Shown here: piece after piece, positions 42,266 to 48,607 of the stretch
How positions within the stretch are numbered: position 1 is the stretch's first letter
How the letters are laid out: each line of letters starts with the position of its first letter
Assembly (NCBI GenBank): GCA_030066625.1
Contig: JASJBG010000011.1
Coordinates: 1 to 48,607 of the forward strand
Length of the DNA: 48,607 nucleotides
Direction: 5' to 3'
DNA from: Woeseiaceae bacterium
Lineage (GTDB): Bacteria; Pseudomonadota; Gammaproteobacteria; Steroidobacterales; Woeseiaceae
Program-made: the position numbers and the translations under genes
The notes under the pieces: generated by a model
Seen by the model: only the letters and a program-made list of their open reading frames with translations
Databases searched by the model: none
Told to the model about the DNA's origin: nothing

Positions 42266-43050
42266 GCTTCTTCGCCGAGCCCCTCGATGCGATCGGCGAG
42301 ATCGCTGCCTTCCTTGCGCAGTTTCAGGTCATCGTAAACGGCGAAAGCCAGGCAGTAGCTCAAGGTCGAAATGATCGAGCCGATGATCGGCGTAATGACC
42401 ACGTCGAGTATCAGGTTCGGGCCCATCGTCGGGTCGCCGGCAACGGCGAACAGGCCGGCCGCGAACACGATCGTGAGCTGGAACACGATCAGGATGATGA
42501 GGATCACGGTCAGTACCGCTGCGGAGCGCCACCAGTTGCCGCGCACGATGTCGTAGCTGTAACTCAGGGCTTCGAAGGGTCCCTTGTTGTCGGCCGCCGC
42601 CGCGTACAGGCAGAACGCGAGCGCCACCGACAGAAAGATGCCGGGGATGACCAGCGCGATGAAGCCGATCATTATCGCGATACCGTAGGCGATACTGGCG
42701 ACGAGCACGGACGGGAAGCGTTTGAACCCCCCAGCCAGTGCGGAGCCGAACGAGCCTTGCTCGTTTCGCGCAATGTGCCGCGTACGAATCAGCGCCGCGC
42801 CAAAAAAGACGAGGCTTATGATCAAGACGACGATGAAGCTGATGACGCCGGCCGCACCCAGGCCCGCCATCGGGTCGCCGGCCTCAGCGGCATCGAACAT
42901 CGACATGGTCAGCGCATAGCCTGCAATCGCGCTGATCAGTGTGCCGAGAAAGGTAATCGGCACGATGGCCATAAAGCCGGCACCGAAGATCTTGAAGCCT
43001 GTGTCCAGAACACCGCCGATCGACTGCGGTTCGTTTGCACGCGTAATCAT
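42262..43050 (-). CDS. Polytopic membrane protein heading the MoxR operon
   Basis: A 262-residue protein with about six hydrophobic helices (20-45, 65-90, 120-150, 165-185, 190-210, 215-240). The start MITRANEPQSIGGVLDTGFKIF resembles DUF4013/BPSS1780-type proteins that head SpoIIM/MoxR clusters. ATG at 43050 has GGGAGAT upstream. Overlap of 4 bases with the DUF4129 gene. Exact family uncertain. Confidence 0.75.
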   Translation of the reverse strand: MITRANEPQSIGGVLDTGFKIFGAGFMAIVPITFLGTLISAIAGYALTMSMFDAAEAGDPMAGLGAAGVISFIVVLIISLVFFGAALIRTRHIARNEQGSFGSALAGGFKRFPSVLVASIAYGIAIMIGFIALVIPGIFLSVALAFCLYAAAADNKGPFEALSYSYDIVRGNWWRSAAVLTVILIILIVFQLTIVFAAGLFAVAGDPTMGPNLILDVVITPIIGSIISTLSYCLAFAVYDDLKLRKEGSDLADRIEGLGEEA

Positions 43051-43186
43051 GGATCTCCCTCACATTGCCGCAAGCGGCTACCCCAACCCGCGAGAATAAT
43101 ACACCATGGTCATATGGGTTTTCCGGTATACAGCGCACAGAAAAATCGCCCTACAGTGAACGGTCACACTGCCCGGAGATCGCCCG

Positions 43187-43789
43187 ATGCGGTACCCACA
43201 TCTCCTTTTCATACCTATACTGCTCGCGGCCTGTGCGACCGAGCAGGCCTACGATCCGCTCGCTGACTACGAAGAGGTTCAGGCGGTAACGATACTCGAT
43301 GCGCCGGCCGCCGCGCCCGGACGGTATGCGCCCATCGACCGTGACAGGGTCGCGCGCGGCGAATACCTCGTCGAACTGCTCGGCTGCGGTGCTTGCCATA
43401 CCGAGGGTGCGCTGGCCGGTGTGCCGGACATGAGCCTGTCGCTCGCGGGGTCGGGAATCGGCATCGCGTATTCGAATCCGCTCGGAACCGAGTTCCCCGG
43501 CGTCGTTTATCCGCCCAACATCACGCCGGATGACGAGACCGGCATCGGCCTGTGGAGCGACCAGCAGCTGGCGAACGCGATTCGTGCCGGCATCGGCCGC
43601 CACGGCAGCCGCCGCATCGCGACGATGCCGTGGCAGGGGTATGCGAAGCTCTCGGATGATGACGTCGAGGCGATTGTCAGCTACCTGAAGAGTCTCGAGC
43701 CGGTGTTACGCCAGGTGCCTGCCGACGTCGAGCCCGGCCAGCGGGCGAGCGAGCCGTTCGTCTATTTCGGCGTCTACCGAAGCCGTTAG
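43187..43789 (+). CDS. Monohaem c-type cytochrome lipoprotein
   Basis: A 200-residue exported protein: lipobox LLAACAT (Cys14), linker, then one haem motif CGACH (about 66-70). The region YPPNITPDDETGIGLWSDQQLANAIRAG matches cytochromes of alcohol/aldehyde or gluconate dehydrogenase type, with a distal Met in TMPWQGYAKLSDDDVEAIVSYL. These donate to the respiratory chain. SD CGGAGAT precedes ATG at 43187. The partner dehydrogenase is not in this window. A probable terminator follows. Confidence 0.9.
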   Translation: MRYPHLLFIPILLAACATEQAYDPLADYEEVQAVTILDAPAAAPGRYAPIDRDRVARGEYLVELLGCGACHTEGALAGVPDMSLSLAGSGIGIAYSNPLGTEFPGVVYPPNITPDDETGIGLWSDQQLANAIRAGIGRHGSRRIATMPWQGYAKLSDDDVEAIVSYLKSLEPVLRQVPADVEPGQRASEPFVYFGVYRSR

Positions 43790-43802
43790 GCTCGAGGCCC
43801 AA

Positions 43803-43832
43803 GACGCTGCCGCAGCGTCGGGATTCTTTTCA
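43803..43832 (+). terminator. Likely terminator after the cytochrome gene
   Basis: A 7-bp stem (GACGCTG with CAGCGTC) around CCG, then GGGATTCTTTTC. The T-run is short and offset by 6 bases, so it is moderate. Confidence 0.45.
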
Positions 43833-43847
43833 ACATCGCGTCGTCGC

Positions 43848-43853
43848 TAGACT
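43848..43853 (+). promoter_or_regulatory. Putative -10 (TAGACT) upstream of the PEP-CTERM gene
   Basis: TAGACT would start an RNA with a leader of about 92 bases before the ATG at 43952. The long leader may carry regulation; nothing clear is seen in it beyond the SD AAGGAG. Confidence 0.3.
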
Positions 43854-43951
43854 CTTGATAGAGGGTAAGTTTCGGATTTATCTGAGATTAGTCCCCTTCG
43901 GCACGGACATTGCAACTTTCGGGATGAGCCACCACAAGGAGCAATTCGGCC

Positions 43952-44551
43952 ATGAGAAAACTACTGATCGCTGCGGTATTTGCGGTATTCGCCGCACCCA
44001 TGACGGCGAGCGCCGTCGTGATCGACTTCGAAGATGCATGGGATGCACTAGGGTACACCGGGCAGCCAACGGACTTCTACGCCGCCGACGGGCTGACGAT
44101 TGGTGGCAACTATTTCGGTTTGATCGGCGGTGTTAGTCGCGGTGATCCGGGGAACTTCGACTCGGAAGGCACAAACGGTCCGGCCTCGCTGTCCGTCAAT
44201 ACCATCGGCCACGAGATCATTCTGACGTTCGACACCGCCGTCGACCTGGTGCTCGATCTTGGTGCGACATTCGGCAACACGTCCGACGTGACGATTACAA
44301 CAGTGCGCAACGGCGTTGTGGATTCGATGTTGATGAGTTTCACCGATACCCTGGACAACGGTCTCGGGACATGGACGGAATTGTCCTGGGCGGACATCGA
44401 CCAGATTTCATTCCAGGCAACTGGCGGCTGGCGCGCCTGGTCAATCGACAACTTGCGTATCGACGAGGTCGACGTTCCGGAACCCGGTACCCTTGCTCTG
44501 CTTGGTCTCGGCCTTCTCGGCGTAGCGGCTCGCCGTCGACGCGCGCGTTAG
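43952..44551 (+). CDS. PEP-CTERM sorting-domain protein
   Basis: A 199-residue exported protein: signal peptide (to about 22, TASA), a beta-rich body (about 25-165) and the C-terminal sorting signal: VPEPGTLALLGLGLLGV then RRRR. That tail is recognised by exosortase (EpsH), which links such proteins to exopolysaccharide. No exosortase or EPS genes are in this window, so the partner must be elsewhere. AAGGAG lies 9 bases before ATG. Followed by a strong terminator. Confidence 0.92.
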   Translation: MRKLLIAAVFAVFAAPMTASAVVIDFEDAWDALGYTGQPTDFYAADGLTIGGNYFGLIGGVSRGDPGNFDSEGTNGPASLSVNTIGHEIILTFDTAVDLVLDLGATFGNTSDVTITTVRNGVVDSMLMSFTDTLDNGLGTWTELSWADIDQISFQATGGWRAWSIDNLRIDEVDVPEPGTLALLGLGLLGVAARRRRAR

Positions 44552-44570
44552 ACTGCAGCAATTCCTTGGA

Positions 44571-44599
44571 AAAGCCCCGCCTCGCGCGGGGCTTTTTTT
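44571..44599 (+). terminator. Intrinsic terminator after the PEP-CTERM gene
   Basis: Stem AAAGCCCCGC / GCGGGGCTTT with loop CTCGC, then a run of seven Ts. The flanking A-run also lets it serve weakly on the minus strand for the HEAT operon end. Confidence 0.85.
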
Positions 44600-44609
44600 A
44601 TGCCACCCG

Positions 44610-45212
44610 CTAGCGCCGGCTGAGCAGCCGGTCGAAATATTCGTAGGCTTCGTCGGTGTCCGACTGGGCCAACCAAAACAGTGCGGCTTCCCGCGTCTTC
44701 ATCGGCCGGTCGCGATCCTCCAGCAGGCTCGTCAGGGCACGGAATGCCGTTGCCCCGGCGTGCATGGATATCGCGGCGACGAGTTCCGACGTCAGCCGCT
44801 GCTCGTCGTTGACCTGGCGGTGCAGCCATTCGACGCTCGAGTCCGTTGCTACCTGGCCAAGGCTGGCGACATCCGTCTCGGCATTGACCGGGCAGTCGGC
44901 ACTCAGCGCGCGGGCACGATCGGGCCGACCATCGCGCATCCGCACGTAGAGCGTCAGGCGGGTTGAATCGAGCACGCAATCCTCGGACACGTTGAAGCCG
45001 CCGCGACGGTCATCGAGGTCGCAGCCCGCACGTCCTCCGCCGGCTTGCCAGCGGAAACAGCAGCTCGACTGTCCCGCCTCGCTGGCTTCGACCTCCCAGC
45101 TGTACCAGCCGTCAGCGGCCGGGACCTGGAGCGCCTGCGCCTGGCTGTCCGACCAGGCCGCGACCAGCAGGACGCAGGCGAGTACACGTACGACGCGTTC
45201 GAAGCGGCGCAT
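44610..45212 (-). CDS. Exported protein with C-terminal HEAT-like repeats
   Basis: A 200-residue protein: signal peptide (about 1-26, SQAQA), a cysteine-rich N-terminal domain (residues about 51-79 hold CC, C and C) and C-terminal helical repeats (about 135-198) like ELVAAISMHAGATAFRAL and KTREAALFWLAQSD. Its last repeats resemble those of the preceding gene. Stop/start overlap of 1 base with the HEAT gene. Last gene of the sigma operon. Confidence 0.75.
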   Translation of the reverse strand: MRRFERVVRVLACVLLVAAWSDSQAQALQVPAADGWYSWEVEASEAGQSSCCFRWQAGGGRAGCDLDDRRGGFNVSEDCVLDSTRLTLYVRMRDGRPDRARALSADCPVNAETDVASLGQVATDSSVEWLHRQVNDEQRLTSELVAAISMHAGATAFRALTSLLEDRDRPMKTREAALFWLAQSDTDEAYEYFDRLLSRR

Positions 45213-46105
45213 CAGAGGCCACCGTCGAACGCCGAGTCGATGAGGTCCCAGACCTCGTCGCTGCCCATCATGACGAGGAACTCCAGGAGCTCCTTCTTCT
45301 CGGCGTCGTTGTCCGCCGCGCGGTACAGTTCCAGTACGCCTTCATCGTGTCCTGAAATGAGCATGCCCTCGAGGGCGGCGTGGCGAACGTCTTCCGAGTC
45401 CGTGCCGCGGTAGATCTCGACGAGCGTCGCGTTGACGTCGCTGCCGCCGATGACGCCGAGCGCCTCGATTGCCTGTTTTTGCAGTTCGATGTCGCTGCTA
45501 TCGAAGGCCACGTCGCGCAACATCGAAGCGTCGTCCGAAATAATGGCGGCTTCGATCAGGCTTTCGGACATGCCGAACGTCTCGCGCAGTTGGCGGAGTT
45601 CCTCTGTGGCTCCCATAGCAGCAAGCATCTCGACCGCCGCTTCGTCCTCGCCGTTGGAGTCTGCCGCAATCGTGTATACGGCCTGCTTGTCGCCGGCGAT
45701 CAGGTAGGCCTCCAGCACGGCGTCCCTGAAGTCTTCGTCGCCGCCCGAGTACAGCGTGCCGAGCTCGGCAAGCGCCGCCTCGTCGCCGCCGATGCCGATC
45801 ATGCGAATGGCCTCGTGGCGCAGCTCGCCGTCGCCCTGGCGCGCCGTATCGAGCAGCAGGTTTTGTGCTTCGGGTTGGTCGATCTGGCTCAGCACGAACA
45901 GCGCGCGCTCTTTTACCTCGTCGCTGTGGTCGCCCTTGAGCGCCTTCTCCGCGAGCGGCAGCGCGCGTTCGGGCGGCGCCGAGATCAGCGCTTCCAGCGC
46001 GGCCAGCTTCAGGCGTTTGGAATCGTTCGTGTCGTCCTGTGCAAACGCCGGTGCAGCGATTGCGAGCAGCGCGAAGCAGGCGATGAGTCTGGTGATCGGT
46101 TTCAT
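45212..46105 (-). CDS. Exported HEAT-repeat protein
   Basis: A 297-residue protein with signal peptide (to about 22, AFAQ) and about eight HEAT/PBS-lyase-like repeats of about 30-36 residues, e.g. DEVKERALFVLSQI, GELRHEAIRMIGIGG, EDVRHAALEGMLISG. Such superhelices bind protein partners. Placed after the anti-sigma gene with a 4-base overlap, it may sense or transmit an envelope signal to the anti-sigma factor. Inference from order only. Confidence 0.82.
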   Translation of the reverse strand: MKPITRLIACFALLAIAAPAFAQDDTNDSKRLKLAALEALISAPPERALPLAEKALKGDHSDEVKERALFVLSQIDQPEAQNLLLDTARQGDGELRHEAIRMIGIGGDEAALAELGTLYSGGDEDFRDAVLEAYLIAGDKQAVYTIAADSNGEDEAAVEMLAAMGATEELRQLRETFGMSESLIEAAIISDDASMLRDVAFDSSDIELQKQAIEALGVIGGSDVNATLVEIYRGTDSEDVRHAALEGMLISGHDEGVLELYRAADNDAEKKELLEFLVMMGSDEVWDLIDSAFDGGL

Positions 46106-46854
46106 GTGCGTGTTTCCTGTGCGTTGTCCTGTGTCTGCTCAGATGACTCGCGTGCGAGTTTGGTTAGCATCACGTTGAGTTCGAAGCTGAGCTGGGCGCG
46201 CAGCGCCTCGGCGTCCTCTGCGGACAGGTCCTCCGCCGCAAGCTGTACGAGGATTGGCTCGAATGCGCGCAGCACGCGCGCGAGCTGCGGTGCGTCGTTG
46301 TGCTCGGCGGCGCGTTCGTAGAGACGATTCTGCTCGATCAGGTTCAGGATCAGCAGCATGCGCTCGGTGTCCGATTCGATGGGCAGGGCCATGAGCTCCT
46401 GCTGGCTGTCGCGAAAGTGCACCTGCAGTCCGCGCGTAAAGGCCGTCGTATCGCGGGGCTGGCCGCCGGCGAGGGTTACGTCAGGCGGCAGGTCCGCTGT
46501 GCGATCCCCACTGACGAGCACGCCGATCCCGATGCCGAGTGCCAGCGCCGCCGTTATGGCGGCACCCCAGAAGAAGGACATGAAGTGCACGCGCGGCGCC
46601 GGCCGGTCGTCTGCCTGTCGTTCGAGAGCGGCCGCGCGATCGATCGTGTCGTGGAAGCGCGCGAGCATGTCCGCCGGCAGCGCTTCGGACGCTTCCGGCT
46701 GCATCCGGCTGAGCTCTGCCGAGAGTCTCCGATAGCGTTCCGCGAGCGCGGGGTCCTCGGACATTGCACGCTGCACGCGCTGGCGTTCGGCAGGCGAAAG
46801 GCCGTCGTCGTAGAAGTACAGCGTCAGCGTGTCGTCGATGAAGTCGGGTTTCAT
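46102..46854 (-). CDS. Anti-sigma factor (membrane-bound, no zinc motif)
   Basis: A 250-residue protein: cytoplasmic N-terminal part (about 1-85) with LTLYFYDDGLSPAERQRVQRA, like the anti-sigma N-domain, one membrane helix (about 92-113: FFWGAAITAALALGIGIGVL) and a periplasmic helical part (about 115-250). The zinc H..C..C motif of ZAS proteins is absent. It follows the sigma gene with a 4-base overlap, the usual order. Role: holds the ECF sigma factor until a signal. Confidence 0.85.
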   Translation of the reverse strand: MKPDFIDDTLTLYFYDDGLSPAERQRVQRAMSEDPALAERYRRLSAELSRMQPEASEALPADMLARFHDTIDRAAALERQADDRPAPRVHFMSFFWGAAITAALALGIGIGVLVSGDRTADLPPDVTLAGGQPRDTTAFTRGLQVHFRDSQQELMALPIESDTERMLLILNLIEQNRLYERAAEHNDAPQLARVLRAFEPILVQLAAEDLSAEDAEALRAQLSFELNVMLTKLARESSEQTQDNAQETRT

Positions 46855-47387
46855 TTATCTACACTCCTGAGAGCCGGCATGTGCCGCCGCAGTTTGCGGA
46901 CGCCGCGAAACAGCGCCTGCTTGACGGTGCCAACACTCAATTCCAGTTCGTCGCCGATCTCCTTAAGGCGCCACTGTTCGAGGTGCTTCAGCACGAAGCA
47001 GGTGCGCTCTATGTCGGTCAGGTGATCCAGCGCAGATGTCAGGTCCGCCTCGAGTTCCTCTGCGAGTCGCTCGTCCTCGGGTAAATCGCCGTCATCCATC
47101 ACCTCGAAATCGAGCGAATCGAAGTTTGCGGGCCGCTGCTTCCGGAGCAGCTGCAGCGCAGCATTGACGGCGATGCGGTGGATCCAGGTGTCGAGGCGCG
47201 CACCGCCCTGGAACTGGTCGCGCTTGTTCCAGGCCGACAGCAGCGCTTCCTGGACTGCATCTTCCGCGAGTTCCCGACTTCTCGTGATGCGCAGGCACGC
47301 GGCAACCCAGCGATCGGCCCGAGCCGTGATCGCCGCGTGAAAATCCGCCTGGGTCGGTACCCCGCCGCCCTGCATTACTGCCACCAT
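46851..47387 (-). CDS. ECF-type RNA polymerase sigma factor
   Basis: A 178-residue sigma factor. Region 2 (about 20-85) has ELAEDAVQEALLSAW (the DAxQE motif) and LDTWIHRIAVNAAL; region 4 (about 118-170) has LTDIERTCFVLKHLEQWRLKEIGDELELSVGTVK with the HTH. An acidic linker (about 92-112) joins them. ATG at 47387 sits directly against the palindrome; ATG at 47375 is an alternative. Its operon: sigma, anti-sigma, two HEAT proteins. Confidence 0.92.
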   Translation of the reverse strand: MVAVMQGGGVPTQADFHAAITARADRWVAACLRITRSRELAEDAVQEALLSAWNKRDQFQGGARLDTWIHRIAVNAALQLLRKQRPANFDSLDFEVMDDGDLPEDERLAEELEADLTSALDHLTDIERTCFVLKHLEQWRLKEIGDELELSVGTVKQALFRGVRKLRRHMPALRSVDK

Positions 47388-47411
47388 CGAAGCTTGGATG
47401 CCCAGGCTTCG
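47388..47411. repeat. 24-bp near-perfect palindrome touching the sigma factor start
   Basis: Arms CGAAGCTTGG and CCAGGCTTCG (one mismatch) flank ATGC. It lies immediately before the sigma ATG at 47387, where an operator or an mRNA hairpin would affect start of translation. No T-run follows, so it is not a terminator. Confidence 0.5.
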
Positions 47412-47449
47412 GATTTGGTTAGCATCGATCTGCGGCTATGCCGTGGGGC

Positions 47450-48160
47450 TTACCAGGGTTTCGCGCGGAACCAGCCCGTCAGCGACAGTCGCGGTTGCGG
47501 CGCAAACGGCGCAACGTAGGTGACCGAATGCACGTGGGTGACATCGAACAGTGACAGCACGTTGTAGGCGGGCGTCCAGGCGTCGCGGGGCGTACCGTCT
47601 TTCTCGAAAAACTGCAGCAGGCCGCCCCAGTCGGGGTGCCAGTCGCTCGCGAACGAGAAAACGAAGGCCAGCCGTCGCTGGCCGGCCCCCACGTGGTCCT
47701 GGTGGCGGGTCAGGAAGTGACCGGGCCCGTAGCGCGTGATTTGCGCATCCGCGCTTTTGAGGTCTTCCGCACCGGTTATCGCAGCGATCGTGGCCAGCAT
47801 TTCCTCGCTGTTCAGGGCTTCGAATACCGACTGCAGGAATGCCGTGTCGTCGCCGGCGCCGGCCTGGTCGGGTCCGAGCCGGTAGCCCTCGTACAGGTAG
47901 CCGACACCGTTGGCCGCATTGGCACCGATCTGCCGCTGCATGGCTTCGAGTTGCTCACGCGTGAGCTTGGCGAATCCGTCCGGCGGGATCTCTATCGAAC
48001 GGTCGTCGACGTAGGTGATGAGCTGGTACGGCAGGTCCGACGCGGCGATGCTCGCGAGGCGTTCGGCCGTGTCGGCGTCGAGCACATCCGGGATACGCAC
48101 TCTGCGATCGATGGCAAATTCGCGGGCGAGGGCGGCGGTATCGAGATCCGGGTTCAGCAT
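47450..48160 (-). CDS. 2OG-Fe(II) oxygenase, prolyl-4-hydroxylase-like
   Basis: A 236-residue cytoplasmic enzyme. The double-stranded helix core has H153 and D155 (LTRHQDH), distal H211 (HVHSVTYV) and R224 (PRLSLTGWF), giving a full HxD...H iron site and 2-oxoglutarate Arg. Family members hydroxylate prolines or other residues in proteins, including ribosomal or elongation factors in bacteria. Not clearly tied to neighbours. It lies 62 bases before the sigma gene in the same direction. Confidence 0.9.
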   Translation of the reverse strand: MLNPDLDTAALAREFAIDRRVRIPDVLDADTAERLASIAASDLPYQLITYVDDRSIEIPPDGFAKLTREQLEAMQRQIGANAANGVGYLYEGYRLGPDQAGAGDDTAFLQSVFEALNSEEMLATIAAITGAEDLKSADAQITRYGPGHFLTRHQDHVGAGQRRLAFVFSFASDWHPDWGGLLQFFEKDGTPRDAWTPAYNVLSLFDVTHVHSVTYVAPFAPQPRLSLTGWFRAKPW

Positions 48161-48164
48161 TGGT

Positions 48165-48607
<443 letters not shown>

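Overview
The window is 48.6 kb of GC-rich, gene-dense chromosome. It carries about 50 protein genes on both strands, with gaps mostly under 200 bp. I found no tRNA, rRNA, CRISPR array, insertion sequence, integrase or phage gene. The gene families (KefFC, Lrp/AsnC, NodT-type outer-membrane factor, MipA/OmpV, PEP-CTERM, DUF5916, CadC-like/TolB/TPR regulator) point to a free-living, respiring gammaproteobacterium, perhaps a marine or sediment lineage. That placement is inference from gene content; there is no marker gene for taxonomy.

Layout. 1-4.8 kb: end of a Na+/Ca2+ exchanger, a host-attachment (baeRF-like) protein, a beta-CASP metallo-RNase and a SERCA-type P-type ATPase. 4.8-7.4 kb: Lrp-type regulator divergent from ornithine cyclodeaminase and arginase (arginine to ornithine to proline). 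7.4-13.2 kb: small cytochrome c lipoprotein, K+ channel, AI-2E-type permease and a three-part efflux set (outer-membrane factor, HlyD adaptor, DUF2955 membrane protein). 13.3-14.6 kb: NTF2-like lipoprotein divergent from a 2OG-Fe(II) oxygenase. 14.7-17.3 kb: KefF-KefC glutathione-gated K+ efflux. 17.3-20.6 kb (minus): operon of CBS protein, SLC13 permease and DAACS symporter. 20.7-21.7 kb: TerB-like protein and a cytochrome c lipoprotein. A strong orphan terminator at 21.85 kb suggests a small RNA.

21.9-26.6 kb: DUF2141-MipA/OmpV fusion, a small membrane protein with an apparent ATC start coupled to a membrane-anchored C13 (legumain/caspase-like) peptidase, and a secreted GH43 glycosidase. 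26.6-30 kb: two-component system, META-domain lipoprotein, outer-membrane barrel. 30.1-34.1 kb: winged-helix/TolB/TPR regulator preceded by helically phased direct repeats, convergent with a DUF5916 outer-membrane protein. 34.2-35.9 kb: VOC protein, two small membrane proteins, GNAT acetyltransferase. 36.1-43.1 kb: RDD and SpoIIM genes convergent with MoxR-DUF58-DUF4350-DUF4129 and a membrane protein. 43.2-44.6 kb: cytochrome c lipoprotein and a PEP-CTERM protein. 44.6-47.4 kb (minus): ECF sigma, anti-sigma and two HEAT-type exported proteins, all overlapping. 47.4 kb to the end: second 2OG-Fe(II) oxygenase and the end of an amidohydrolase.

Signals running through the window: a recurring -10-like hexamer (TAGACT/TACACT) before many genes, in several cases placed so that the mRNA would be leaderless; two genes whose conserved reading frame starts without ATG/GTG/TTG; and tight stop/start overlaps marking operons. 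The most interesting uncharacterised units are the C13 peptidase pair, the MoxR/SpoIIM/RDD cluster, the sigma/anti-sigma/HEAT operon and the candidate small RNA with a C6 loop.
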